Shown here: piece after piece, positions 23,812 to 36,248 of the stretch | Position numbering within the stretch: position 1 is the first letter of the stretch | Layout of the letters: each line of letters begins with the position of its first letter | NCBI GenBank assembly: GCA_021234155.1 | Contig: JAJEKV010000002.1 | Coordinates: 38,491,841 to 38,555,840 of the forward strand | From: Isoetes taiwanensis | Lineage: Eukaryota > Streptophyta > Lycopodiopsida > Isoetales > Isoetaceae | DNA: 64,000 bases | Reading direction: 5' to 3' | Made by a program: the position numbers and the translations under genes | Notes under the pieces: generated by a model | The model's input: the letters and a program-made list of their open reading frames with translations, nothing else | Databases searched by the model: none | Told to the model about the DNA's origin: nothing

Positions 23812-24151
23812 TCATCTTGGTTGCCCTGCTTTTGAGATAGTCCGGAATCATTTTCCGACCTTAGCATTCCATTCCACGCTTCCACAACTTCTCAGCGCAC
23901 CATCTGTGCATGACTTGGCATTATACATACTTGAGGTTCTAGATCAGCGTCTGCAATTACTGAGCCCTCAGTAGTCATTATCTAAGCTTGTCTAGTATCA
24001 TCATTACTGCAAAGGTTTTTCCCTTGAAAACCTTTCGAGGCAGGGGTTTTTTAATCCTAGTAGTAATGATTATACTAGCCCATTGTATGGGTCCCATGAC
24101 CTATTGGTCTCCGTGGACGTTAAAAAAACTATTCTATTCTATTCTATTCTA
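23812..24151 (+). mobile_element. Truncated LINE 3' end with (ATTCT)n tail, unit 2
   Basis: Copy of the unit 1 element with the same 3' UTR. The tail has only about four ATTCT pentamers (24131-24151). Confidence 0.7.
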
Positions 24152-26079
24152 ACATTGGTAGTTCTAGCTATATCCTCTAGTTCCGTTGCATGGAAATAAA
24201 CAAAAAAATCAAGTGTTTCTCCAAAATTATTAGAGCTTGCAAAGTAAAAACACTTCCTGTAACATTGAGCCAACAGAGAAGAGTTAATATGCCAAGACAC
24301 ATGGAGCCTAAGAGGATATATTACCGGAATATACCAAAGCTAGAGATATTTCAGCTCGAGAATGTGGATGTGCCTATGGCCATATTGAAAACATAACATT
24401 TTATTGATCTAGAACTTTTAGTACAACCATATTTTATATTTGATTATATACTCAATCAGGGGCTAAAGAGGAAAAAAAAATGAAGCTTGGATTTATGATT
24501 CCATGCATACAAGCCATCAATGCGACTACGAAAATAGCACACCAGTAAATATCAACCTAACAATCTTGAGACGTAGCACACTATGCCCAAACTAGCCAAG
24601 AACCGTAAAAGAACATACAACAGATGAAATCGTGGAGAATAGCTCTGCAAAATAAAACAGAGATTTTAGCCCATGCAAGAATAATTTATCAAAGAATATA
24701 GAGAAGGAAATGAAGAACCACTAGTATAATTAGATCTAATAACAAGTAGGCCGATTTTGTTTTTTTCCAGTTGCATATATATGATATTGAAGTTCCTAGA
24801 TTACATTATAAGAACAATCATCTACATATTTTGATGGATTAAAGATGCCAATCATTTAACTACTAAAAGCAGGACCTCCAATACCTGACCTCTCTTTTTC
24901 CAACCATGTATCTTATTTTTTTCTCAAGAACTTCGATAGGTTTTGTTCCAGGTGGCTTTAACTATAATTTGAAGAAATCCGGGGTCCTTTTATCTGATCT
25001 TGTACATATTGTTTTACCATCTTGTAACATCCTGGTCAAAGACAAATAGAAGATATGAAAATAACAAAGCAAATGGAACTCCAAAACTATGACAGAAACC
25101 ATAGTATAATGTGAAGGATGGATCCTTGAAAGCCTTAAATGCTCTATTGGCCTCCAGCCAAACTTAAAATACCGATCCTTGCATGTTCCCTGCTTGTCAA
25201 GCTACTTGGCATGTTCTTAAAGACAATAACCTCAAAGAACATTGTGTCTAGAAGAGGGAAACGGAAGACTCGATACAAAAATAGGTCTAATGAGGCCGGA
25301 ATAAAAACAAGCAAGCAATCCATGTACTCACATTATGTAGCATTTATGCCGTGAAGAATAATCATGTCAGCAATCATGGCATCCATTATTCTTGCCAGCT
25401 GAAATCGACCCAAAGAGAAAAGGATCGAAAACTCGAAATCCAAAATCTTACAAGAAAAATTCTTCCAACTTTTGGAAGATTGGGAATTTATGCCGGCTCA
25501 CAACCTCCTCAAAAACTTAGGAAAATAAATTAAAAAACAAAATCCAAAAAGGTTTTTTACCAAACCAGAAAAACCAAATTTGAAAAATAGATATGGTGCA
25601 TTTTTCTTTTGAAATCAAGAACACTTGAGTGGCCGACATAAAATATTGAGCAATTAGATTGAATAATTGTGCCACGTAACAATGGCTATGTTACTTAAAA
25701 TATCTGGCATGGAGTGGAGAGGAATTTGTATGTATCAACTTGCATTGTGCAAATTGAAATTCTAGTCGTTGCCTCTCATAGTGAGCTGCATAAGGGGTGC
25801 CCTTATAGCCCAATCCCTCTTTCTCTATTCAAGAGGACATAAAATGCCATGACAATCTATAGAGAGTACGACAAATTATAGTGGGGTTGAATAGGGGTAA
25901 ACGTAAACTTGTTGCTAATGAAAGATTTAACAAATATACCATGCAACGCTATCCAGATATGCAACATCTCTTTCATAGGTGCAGCAATTATTCTAGATCA
26001 ATGGCCTTCCAATCCTTGGACTGGCTATGTCTAGATAATTTTAGAAGCATAAATTTACTACTAGCATTAGCATTATCTT

Positions 26080-26259
26080 ATCTTATTCTTGGTAGCCTTT
26101 TAATATTTGGTTATTGTGTTTGGTGATGGGGCCTAGTCCCCAGGTTTTAGATGGGCTGTTGCCCTTGCATGTGCCGTCCCATAACCCGTTGGGTTCCCGT
26201 GGACGTAAAAATTTATCTTATCTTATCTTATCTTATCTTATCTTATCTTATCTTATCTT
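26080..26259 (+). mobile_element. LINE/SINE-like 3' end with (TTATC)n tail, unit 2
   Basis: Copy of the unit 1 element. The pentamer tail is longer and uninterrupted (26214-26259) compared with units 1 and 3. Confidence 0.55.
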
Positions 26260-26549
26260 AATGCATTTTTACTGCTATTTGTATCCAGTAAATAGATTGA
26301 TGGTGGTGAAGTGGCATATAGAGAGCTTTGGGAAGTAATCCCTTTGCTGGAACATGTATTTTCATTGGTGTTGATGGTCTATTCATGGAGGTAAGATGTC
26401 GAAAAAGACATGTTTGATTGACTCTAAAACCCTGCTTTTATGTACCAGTGACTGAAGTGGTTTCACTAACTGCACGTACATGACAATCCCCTAAGTGCTC
26501 TAGTTGATGGCCCTACACAGTGGATAAGGCGATGCAACACCTTTCCAGT

Positions 26550-26935
26550 TTATAGATTTCAAAATTGGTGCAATGCAAAGCCTGCCTTTAGAAGCAATAC
26601 TGGTCATATTGATGTAACCCATATTACTATGTAGTATGCAAGTTCTACACAACTATCTATGCGCTTTTATTTGGGACAACATTATGGGACTTTGAATAGA
26701 AAACGTAAGTCTAGTTGTTCTCACCACATGTTGGCGTTTGCAAAAGATCCTACATTCTCTACTGCATACAATCTATGAGCACACAACAAGAGCTATTTAA
26801 TATGTTGGCCTCAATGTATGCTACTACCATATTCATTGGTGTCGCAAATGCACAATCTATGAGCTGTTATTGGTGTTGGACAAAGTGTTTTCTACCGTGA
26901 AAGAGGTGCTGGAATGTACTCATTACTAGTATTGT
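26550..26935 (+). pseudogene. ABCG/PDR transporter fragment, unit 2
   Basis: Copy of the unit 1 fragment with the same two in-frame stops and frameshift, so these lesions predate the segmental duplication. SMYATTIFIGVANAQS is readable at about 26813-26860. Confidence 0.78.
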
Positions 26936-27608
26936 ATTAACAACTAGTAGATAGAAATATACACGGTCCTTGAAATATTGTAAATGTAACGACCCTAATT
27001 AGCTAGCTTTATAAATAATATCTCTCAATTTGCTACCTCATGTTTCTAGTTCTCCTTAATTGCCAACCTAAGGCATTCTCAGAATCGTAATATCCAACGA
27101 CTTTGAATATCCAACGATAACATGTTCATAGTCGATGCTTGTATTTATCTAGGATGCCAACAAGTTATTTTGAAATATCTAGCAAAAAATATTGTGAAGC
27201 TCAGATTCAAGAGTCCACGGTACAGTTTCGGCATTGAGGACCCGATCATCCCAGTTAGCCCGTGAATATAGATAGATAGGTGGATGGATAATACTTCTTC
27301 AATAGAGGTAAAATGCAAAAAATTATATATCATAGCAAAGACAATTCTTCTGAAATGGGACATATCACTTCAAGTTGTTCCAAAACCGAAGGAGGGTAAT
27401 GACGTGTTAAGTTTCACTAGCTATGTACATTGCAAATAAATTGTTGACAATAATCTTGACTTGCTTAGATAGTTATTCCAACTACTTAATGACATTGGAA
27501 TTTATTAGTGGGTAGAAATGCACATGGTCTTTAGTCTTCTAGATGACGAGAGAATTTGTGGAACTTTTGGCTAACATAATGCATGTAAGTAATCCTTGAG
27601 TAATGATA

Positions 27609-29057
27609 TTAAAGGAATGTATTAGCAACTAGTAGATAGAAATATGCACGGTCTTTGGAATCTTCTAAATGTAATGACCATTTTGTAACATAAAATCTTC
27701 TACTTAATAGAATACAAGCGGATCTGTCATGCAGGCATGCTCTCTCAGTAGTTGCTACAATCTGGCATGCGAAAGAGATCTTCATTGCCTTTGTATCGTA
27801 GGTAACAAGATGATTCTGCTGCATTATGTTTCCAATGATGCCGACTGGACTAAGATCGCCTTCTTGTAGAACGGCACGTGACATCAACAAGCACATGACA
27901 TTGGGATTGACCATGCCCATGTAATTTGAAACTGGAGGACTGAATGAAGCCCCCTCGAAGTGGAAAGTGAGCGGAGGAACCTGCACGTTAGGTGCACGTG
28001 AAACATCAAAGCAGAGATCGTGGCCAGGTACATGAACTTGAGGCACGTATGGCATTGCATTGACGAATGCACGTGCTACATCATTGAATACACCTTCCTC
28101 GAGGATGGTGAGCGTAGTACCAGAATCAATCATTGTACCATGAGAGTTGAGATCTGAATATGGTTGATTGCGGTTTACAATCACGTGATTTCCTACACTG
28201 ACGCTGTGAAGATGGACATAGTAGATTCCCTTGCCAAGGATGGGTGTAGAACTGGCCAAAGGATTTGGGGGAGGGGCGCCAAAGAAGAGGGCGCTATCAG
28301 CATCTTGGCCATAAGGCGCGAGGCAGTAGGAGAATACTCCATCAGTGGGCAACTGAGAGACAAGAGAAAGAGGTCCTGAATTTAGTCCGGCAATACCATC
28401 ACCATCAAAACGGCCAACAAGAGTATTAGAACAACCGAAAGTTATCCTGGCCGGCGGGGAGCCAGGCAAAGCGACGGCTTCTGTTGCGTACACCCCCTTA
28501 GTGTAACTCGTATCAAAGTATTGATACACATAGGAACAAGAATATTCAGGACGATTTCTAAGAAAAGGATTGGGACGAGGGGCGCAAGAAGCACCAGACA
28601 AAGGTCCACAACCATAATAGGGATTACATCCAAGGGTGGAAAATGAAGTAGACTGCCATGGATACAAAACATTTTCGGGACATGGAGCACAAGTTCCTTC
28701 ATTTTGAGAGCATTCAGAGCAAGGGCCACACTTTATCCAAACTTGGTCGCTTCCGGTGTCCATTTGTACCCTAAAAAGCTTTGCTGGAGTGCCCATCCAT
28801 AAGTCCATCATATACCCAGATTGTGTGCTCGTAAGGGGGTTGCGACCATTGTGTCTAGCTTGCCAATATGCACTCCTTTTTTGGCTGCTTTCAGCCCCTC
28901 GATGCAATTTCTCATATGTTGGCAGACCCTTGTGTACATGAGTTATATTCATTCTAATTTGCTCTGCTGCATGTGTTTGCGGGAGTGAGACTGAGACTGA
29001 GACTAGGCCTAGTACGAGCAATAGGATCCTCCATGTTAATGTTAGAGAAGTAGACAT
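27609..29057 (-). CDS. Nepenthesin-like aspartic protease (pepsin A1 family), best-preserved copy
   Basis: Secreted acid endopeptidase of the plant nepenthesin/CDR-like A1 family. The 482 codons are open from ATG at 29057. Residues 1-31 are a signal peptide (hydrophobic RILLLVLGLVSVSV, cleavage probably after THAA), and residues 32-80 are a propeptide-like region. The catalytic motifs are DTGS at residue 100 and DSGTT at residue 311. The cysteine-rich insert typical of nepenthesins spans about 110-175, and GIIGNIMQQN (407-415) is the usual motif before the C-terminal strand. No intron is apparent. From residue 430 the frame departs from the other copies: they end ISFVPADCSNY, whereas here a one-base deletion near 27765 gives ISFACQIVATT and a tail of about 50 unrelated residues. 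The deletion lies on a CTGCTG run that is altered in this copy, so it may be a sequence error. Transcription on the minus strand would start near a weak TATA-like tacaaatac at about 29100. Divergent to the ABCG fragment. Substrate unknown. Confidence 0.88.
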   Translation of the reverse strand: MSTSLTLTWRILLLVLGLVSVSVSLPQTHAAEQIRMNITHVHKGLPTYEKLHRGAESSQKRSAYWQARHNGRNPLTSTQSGYMMDLWMGTPAKLFRVQMDTGSDQVWIKCGPCSECSQNEGTCAPCPENVLYPWQSTSFSTLGCNPYYGCGPLSGASCAPRPNPFLRNRPEYSCSYVYQYFDTSYTKGVYATEAVALPGSPPARITFGCSNTLVGRFDGDGIAGLNSGPLSLVSQLPTDGVFSYCLAPYGQDADSALFFGAPPPNPLASSTPILGKGIYYVHLHSVSVGNHVIVNRNQPYSDLNSHGTMIDSGTTLTILEEGVFNDVARAFVNAMPYVPQVHVPGHDLCFDVSRAPNVQVPPLTFHFEGASFSPPVSNYMGMVNPNVMCLLMSRAVLQEGDLSPVGIIGNIMQQNHLVTYDTKAMKISFACQIVATTERACLHDRSACILLSRRFYVTKWSLHLEDSKDRAYFYLLVANTFL

Positions 29058-30524
29058 TTGTGGAATTGCACTCTCAAACCGTGGAAGCTCCGTATTTGTA
29101 GTTGTTAGTTGTTCCTTTAGGTGCCTTTACCCAAAAGACAAAAAAAAAGCAAAGGTAAAGGTTTTTAGACAGAGGAAGAGGACGATGCTCTGGCTGCGAT
29201 TCCGGATTTTTGCATGCTAGGGACCTCTGCTATGGCCTGGCTATGGCCTACTACGACGACGGAGTTTAAAGAAGAGCAATGCAAGCCTGCAAAGAAAAGG
29301 TCAGTATCAAAGCTGCTTCTTTCTGTGTTCTCATTTGCAGAAATCTTAAAGAACAGGGGATCGCCGGACAAAAGCGCAAATAGGCTACGAATGTTCTAGA
29401 ACACTAATTGCTGGCCGCTGCTTGCCTTCAATGCGGCCCTATCTCCTGTGAGTCCAACCCTAGCCTGCACAAATCGGCCGATTTGCCCTGTTCTAGCCCT
29501 TTCCAAGTTGTTTGTAGCCGAATCTCCCAGCTTGATCATTCTTCTGCACCTGATTGATCTGAATCCATGCCTAGATCCTTCTGCACCTTTCTTAAAGAGA
29601 ATCCAGATTATACAGAACTGATGTTTGCACAGGTCTATTCAGGCAGGCTTTTCACTTTTTGTTGCTGGCGGGTTTCACAAATCCATCCTTCGACAGTTCC
29701 AGCCTCCAGCTCAATCCTGCTCCTTCTATTTGCACCCTTTTGTCCACGAAGTGGCTTCCAATTATAGCAGTCTGAGAACATTTCAAAAGTATCTTCTGAG
29801 CAAGACAGCCTTGCAACATGTCTATATAGAGAAGTTTCCACGAGATTAATAGCATTTCTCTTCTGGTTAGATTGATGCCTCCATAAACCACCAAAGTTTA
29901 AATAGTTCCTCTTTCTTTCTACACCTGCTTTTCTCATCTCCTGCATATTGTTGATACTGTCTTGCAACATATCTTTGACATCACAGATATAGGATTCTAG
30001 CTCCGCACAAAAATTCCATGGGAACTACTTCCTCAAAGCGTTCTCTTCCTAGAGGAGTACATTGCCATGCATTCAGCAAAGTATGAACAATGAGGTCCAC
30101 CTCAGGAACTCGTTAAGAATTTCACCTTTTTAAAGCAAATCACGCATTGAAGAAGATCATGGTACCAATATCTGGTGTGATTCTGTACTCGTTCTTCATA
30201 GATACAAAGTGCAAGGATGCATCCTTCCCAAAAGACCACGGCCAAGGGAGTAATAATGCTTTCAAGGTATTAAGCTAACATGTTTGTTTCTGAAACTTGA
30301 CTGGTCCTTCACAGTCATTTCAATGATACCATCCTTAGTCCCAGGCCTGGAATGCTGTACCAACCAAAGTAGTTGCACGTTTTTAGAATTCTTTAGAACA
30401 ATTTGTATGAGAATAACAAAGTAATCTCTGGGTTAGGCATGTTGTATATGCTTGAGGTACTTACTGCCACCAACGGCTCCATGACATAGCAAGTATTTAA
30501 CTCTGCTAAGCTTTTTACCTCTTT

Positions 30525-31346
30525 TATAGAATTAGCATTCCTCACTGAACTTTTGGCAGCATAGATATTTGCCATGAGTATGTAGCCAGTTGTGCACTTA
30601 AAATCCAGATAAACTCAATAATATAGGGCTGGTTAAGAGATTGGAGTAATTCTTCAGCCTAAGTGAAGCAACCTGCACGGCCAAGAAGATCAACCATGCA
30701 ATCATAATGGGTAACATGTGGTGTGATCCCACGCTCCTTTTCCATAGACACAAAATAGCAATGTTGTTGCATTCGATGGAAGATTAGCATTGGCATTATA
30801 GGCATATCCTTTAATCATGGTATCCCATGAGATGGCATCTCGAACTAGAAAGCCTTCATGTGCTTCCTCTAGAGTACCACATTTAGAATACATATCAATA
30901 AGACTAGTTCCAATAATAACATCTAAAGGGAAAGAAGAACATAAAATCCGCTCATGGATAACCTTTCCTTGTTGCATGGCTCCAATACTGCCAAGTGCTT
31001 TCAACGTGCTTAAATACGTAACCTTATCTGGCCCAACACCCTGCTCTTGCATATCATCTATACGACGTACAACAAAAACACCTTCATCACAATAATTATA
31101 TCTTCAATAATTGCCCCACATGTCACCACATTCCTACTTAATGATTGATTAAAAACTTTGCGTGCTTCATCTAAACACCCGCTTTTGCATGCATATCAAT
31201 GAGAGCACTTACTACATAAACATCGGACACCAATCCATTGTTTATAACCTGTATGTGCATAAGTCTCCCCTCCTCTATTTCACCAGAATTACCACATGTT
31301 CTGATGATGCTATAAAAAATATATCTTGTTCTGCATCATCCTATAT
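30525..31346 (-). pseudogene. PPR pseudogene A, unit 3 (N-terminus displaced)
   Basis: Copy of PPR pseudogene A. The longest open piece (31052-30702) has 116 residues and joins the QEQGVGPDKVTYLSTLKALG segment to the IGTSLIDMYSKCG segment without a break, one frameshift fewer than in units 1 and 2. MANIYAA is at 30575-30555. The KEEMAQ/KVYKEKAIKLF portion that precedes it in other units lies at about 32565-32505, separated by roughly 1.1 kb of inserted and rearranged DNA that includes a LINE fragment. Confidence 0.83.
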
Positions 31347-31607
31347 TATAAAATCGTGACGTCTGTATGTCCGCCCGATCGACGGCCGAGATCGTTCCAA
31401 TGTCCCTCCAATGCCCCTAGAGTTCGGTGAGATCGTTCCAATGCCCCTAGAATCGGTGAGCCAAAGGTTCTCGTTCTGCATGTAGATGAGACCTAATAAA
31501 TCTACTTGAATTTAATAGCATGTAATGAGAGGTAAAAAAACATATGCACGTGTAGCAAGTTCTCCAAGTAAATTTTGATTTCTAGGAATGCCCTTAAAAG
31601 GAAAATG

Positions 31608-31720
31608 CATGGCTATATTATTGATATGATGACCAATGAAAACTATCATGTACGCATGAGGGTCGACAAAGGCTAAGGTCCATGAAGGCAAATAAACAAA
31701 CAAAGGCTAAGGTCCATGAA
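31608..31720. repeat. 113-bp direct repeat flanking a LINE, left copy
   Basis: Starts catggctatattattgatat and ends aaggctaaggtccatgaa. It recurs at 32148-32260 with one base difference. It brackets the LINE at 31721-32147 exactly and is therefore read as a long target-site duplication. Unit 5 has a single related sequence near 58480-58550 without the LINE. Confidence 0.8.
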
Positions 31721-32147
31721 GAATAAGAATAAGAATAAGAATAGGTTTTTAGCGTCCACGGAGACCAATTGGCCTATGGGACCCAAACCAAAAAGAGAGC
31801 AGCAAGCCTATTACTGACAGGATTAAAAAACCCCCGCCCCGAAGGGTTTTCGAGGGAAAAACCTTAGCAGTAATAAGTATGCTGGCACGCTGTACAATTG
31901 TATAGGACAGTTCAATGCCGTCCCTAGGACACAACTGAGCCCGTGCATCCATAACCTCCTAGAGGTATGACCCCAACAAACCCACTGACGCCGTAGTCAA
32001 TAACTGATGCAACGACTAGCCAGGCACTAGTAATCGAACATATCGCTCTCGGGTATGAGCAAATGCTGGGCAGATCTGGAGGGCATGACATTCATTCTCA
32101 ATGGCACCCTGGTGGCAACACTGGCAAAGCCTTTGCTCCCGTGCTCC
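31721..32147 (-). mobile_element. 5'-truncated LINE with zinc-knuckle end and pentamer tail
   Basis: On the minus strand from 32147: REQRLCQCCHQGAIENECHA then CPAFAHTRERYVRLLVPG, the C-x-x-C...H...C knuckle found at the C-terminus of many LINE ORF2 proteins. This is followed by a 3' UTR (tttccctcgaaaacccttcg, ggtctccgtggacgctaaaa) and a tail of TATTC repeats at 31740-31721. The upstream host sequence is fused in frame by chance. It is flanked by a 113-bp direct repeat. It gives the coding context for the (ATTCT)n 3' ends found elsewhere in the array. Confidence 0.8.
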
Positions 32148-32260
32148 CATGGCTATATTATTGATATGATGACCAATGAAAACTATCATGTACGCATGAG
32201 GGTCGACAAAGGCTAAGGTCCACGAAGGCAAATAAACAAACAAAGGCTAAGGTCCATGAA
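32148..32260. repeat. 113-bp direct repeat flanking a LINE, right copy
   Basis: Right-hand member of the pair starting at 31608, differing at one base (ccacgaagg against ccatgaag). Confidence 0.8.
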
Positions 32261-34394
32261 GGCAAATAAACAAATAAAGAACTCATACGAGCACAGGAAA
32301 ATAAACATTTGGAACTCATACCAGCATAGACACGAGGTTAATGAACTGGAATGTTACCACCTGACTCCCTAGAGATCAAGGATGAGGCTCAAACAAGGCA
32401 AGACTAAAGTCAATCATCTTCAAATAAAAAAGCAGCAGCATCATAGAATTGTTCTTACAGTTGAGGATAAGGTTGGGTTCCTAAGAAGACGTGATTGGGG
32501 AATAATTTTATAGCTTTCTCCTTGTAAACCTTTTGTGGTTGAGCCATTTCTTCCTTTTGTTGGGTCCACGAAGACCAATCGGCCATAGAACCCAATAACG
32601 GAGCGCAGTAGACCTATTACTGTCCAGACTCAGCAGTTGAAAGAAACATAGACGTGAGTTCTGTACAATAAAATAGTAGATTACATATAGAGATCATTGG
32701 GAAAGATTTGTATAATTTGTGAACTTTTGTTACGAGTTAGAGATGCTTGATATATATCGGCAAAATAACCAGGTAAATCGCATTGCATCAATAATATAAG
32801 ATAGGTAGAAAAAAATAAGGTTGGAAAGATATTAAATTACGTAAATCTAACATATATAGTGACATATAAATCTAGAAGAGCAAAAGACGATTAAATATAT
32901 TCATGTTCCAAACGAGAGGATCCACAACTTCAAACTCCTTGTGCCCCCCGAGGGTCGAATTCAAGTGCGCAACGTGTAGAAGGAGCATCGGTCCCCATGT
33001 ATCAAGATATATATGAGGTAAAAACTGTGACCTGATATACCTTGCTTGGTTTTTTTCTTCTCCAGATTCTCCCCCCCGGTGAGTGAATTCACAATGCTTG
33101 GCCAAAGCCTAGTCAAATTGCTAGTTTTTTTTCGGTCAACGCCCTAGGCAAACTCTCGCTCAAGCTCTGATGAAACACATGTCGAATTTGTGGTGGAAAA
33201 TATTCGAGTTTCAAGAATTTAAAATCACACTTGTTTATAATAGTGCATCTATGATGATCTTATAGAAGTAGAGAAATGTTGTTTCTTATCAAATTCAACC
33301 AAAAGATCCACGCCTAGTCTGCCTCAATGCTCAGACCAAAACATAGAGCAATGCAAGCCTGCAAAGAAAAGGTATCAATGCGGCCCTATCTTCAAGCCTT
33401 CAATGCGGCCCTATCTTCAAGGCAAATTCGGCCTGCTATAGGGCCGATTTGCCCTGTTCTAGCCCTTTCCAAGTTGTTTGTAGCCTTTCAATCACCCAGT
33501 CCCGAATCTGCCTTTTTTCCAGGATTGCCCTGGATTTGGAACGCCATGCCTAGATCCGGGTTAAAGAGAATCCTTCTGCACCTTTCTTAAAGAGAATCCA
33601 GAATCCATATTAGGGGAGGGCGGCCATTGGTCACAAGACGCCCCAAACTATGACTTCTGTAAAATCACAAACGCCTGCATTCTTTGACAAATAATAATTC
33701 TCTGTATCCATTTACATCAACCAAGTTTTGTCAAGTTTTAGTTTCTCTCTAGATTAATCTCTGATTACTCAGTTTGGAGTCTATATTTCATTTTAGAGTC
33801 TATTCCTGACGCATTGCCAAGGTAAGCTTAAAATATATTTTCTGTTGTTTTGAGTCACATTGCTTTTTTTATTCTGACAGTTGACATCTGCCATCTAAGT
33901 TAATAGATGGTCTTGACACAGTAGTAGAGTACACTATAGTAATCTAGTCAAAATCAGTATGGAGTTTACATTCTAAAGACATAGTATTACAGGGTTTGCT
34001 TAGGGATCGACACCATGTACTAGAAAGCACTAAAGAAGGATGAAGCGAGTGAAGAATGGAGGGAAAGGCTACACAGTAGAAAAAACGATCCAGCTAAAAA
34101 TAATAAAAGAAGGCTGTACATATTTCAAATTCTTTCTCAAGTAGGAAAGAGGTCACATATCAAGAATAGAATCTACAAGAGTATTTATTTCAAAGCTTGG
34201 GTTAATGATAGTTAAAATTTGTGCGGAGTCTTATTGAAAAATCACCAGCCCATGCTCACTTCTTTGTGAAAGCTAACCTTCAAGAACAGGTTTATGTAAG
34301 CACGACACACTCTTTTCAAACCAGTAGACAATAGCAACTACGAAAGTACACATTCAAATAAGAAAACTTTGAAGTTGGGATTCAATTTTTGAGA

Positions 34395-34663
34395 CTAAAG
34401 ATGGCAAGACAAAATCACTAAATACACTAACTCACCATAAATCGCTACAAGAGCAGATTCCGCTTTCAAATACATGGAACCGACTTGCATCACTGCAGAT
34501 GGCACTTGTTCTATCTTTGAGATGCCAACAATAGCTTTATGAGAATTATCACAATTAGAATTTGTTCTTACGGTTGTTCCTGGTGTTATATTCATAATTG
34601 CACAATAAATGGCCAGTTTCTCACTATGCATAAATAGTAAATATTCATTGTTAGATATGTCCC
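34395..34663 (-). pseudogene. DYW-domain remnant, unit 3
   Basis: Copy with an open 78-codon piece beginning at the MHSEKLAI segment. It has the same residues as unit 1 (PGTTV, CDNSHKA, ISKIE), including the lost cysteine. The upstream end is altered near 34663-34680, where CTG triplets of unit 1 read CCG. Confidence 0.75.
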
Positions 34664-35739
34664 CGCAAGAGACCCGCCTATGTTAGCCTTGTATCTTGCT
34701 TTCGACTACAACTTTTCTTGTAATTTTTACACTAAAAATGGCCTTTGTCCCCATCAACAAATTCTGGACTATTCCAGCATTGTCGGCCTAAATTTTTCCT
34801 GGAATTTTCTGAGCTCTAGAGGTCCTACCCATAACCCATGGCCTTGATTTGTTCACTTTCGTTCTACATGCCTAAACCTACATAAATATTACCCATCAAC
34901 ACATAAACTAGAGGATCACCACTATTCAATGTTGCACAAGGCAACCAGATAACTTGATAAAACTAAATTATTCTCAAGTCGAGCATTGCAAATTTGCATA
35001 TGAATGTCCTTTCCATCTTCCAAGGTCATAGGACTGCACATGCCTTTAATGCAACAACATAACTTGGTAAAAGTGGAGTGCAAAGATGAATAACCATAAA
35101 ACCGATTGATAAAGGTTATAGTTTATGGCATGCCAAATACAATTAAATAGCTCACCCTATCCTAGCATCTTTATGCTCCTTGCAAAATCATCATTGTCTG
35201 ATGCACCCATAAACCATGTTTTCTTTGTTGCAGAATCGAGATGATTCGTGAAGGCGCATTAGCTTTGATGTCACGAGTTTTTGAGAGCCTGTGTGTCTAA
35301 ATTGGTCCCTTCATTGTTCAATGGTGGCTTCCAACTAATAGCAGTCCAAGAATATTTCAAAAGTATCTTCTGAGCCTTGCAACACGTTCTTTATAGAAGA
35401 AAAGTCTCCACGAAAGATTAATAGCATTTCTCTTCCGGATTAGATTGATGTGACACAAGACGATCTGTAACGGCACATAAGCTTTGATGTCATGAGTTTC
35501 TGTGAGACCCGTGTGTATAAGTTGGTCCCTTTCTCGCCCACGGCGGCTTCCAATTATAGCGAGCCTCGAGAACATTTCAAAAGCATCTTCGAAAGCAAGA
35601 CGACCTTTGCAAAGATGTCTATATAGAGAAGTTTCCACGAGATTAACAACATTTCTCTTCTGGTTAGATTGATGCCTCCATAAACCTGACATTAGCATAA
35701 ACCAAAGTTCCAATAATAACATCTAAAGGGAAAGAAGAA

Positions 35740-36248
35740 CATAAAAATCGGCCATGGATAACCCTTCCCTCAAGCTGCATGGCTCCAATACGCCAAGTGC
35801 TTTCAACACGCTTTTGGCACGTGAACCTTACCGGCCCAACAACCCCGCTCTTGAATATCATCTATAAGACGTACAACAAGAACATCTTCATTACAATAAT
35901 TATATCTTCAATATAATTGCCCCCCATGTCACCACATTCCTACTTAATGATTGATTAAAAACTTTGCGTGCTTCATCTCAACACCCCCGCTTTTGCATAC
36001 GTATCAATGAGAGCACATACTACATAAACATCGGACACCAATCCATTGTTTATAACCTGTATGTGCATAAGTCTCCCCTCCTCTATTTCACCAGAATTAC
36101 CACATGTTCTGATGATGCTACAAAAAATAGCCTTCTCTAGCTTCAATATCTTATCCCGCATCATCTTTATATTATAAAATAAAACCGTGGCGTCTGTCTG
36201 TCCGCCCAATCGACGGTCCGAGATCGTCCCAATAATCCTCCGCCCCAA
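35740..36248 (-). pseudogene. PPR pseudogene B, unit 3
   Basis: Same as PPR-B of units 1 and 2. The 91-codon piece at 36248-35973 is open and extends 13 codons further upstream than in the others. The downstream part (35860-35700) is strongly altered at CTG/CAG triplets (for example near 35770 and 35795), so the KALGSIGA block is scrambled. Confidence 0.78.

Larger units (their letters stand above)
14303..29534. repeat. Tandem segmental duplication, unit 2
   Basis: Second copy, 15.2 kb from the previous anchor. It has the same order of modules as unit 1. It keeps an extra segment of about 1 kb (17726-18750) that is missing from units 1 and 3 and present in units 4/5. It lacks about 95 bp near 24720 that unit 1 has at roughly 9440-9535. 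It holds the only protease copy with a continuous reading frame over both catalytic motifs (27609-29057). Confidence 0.95.
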
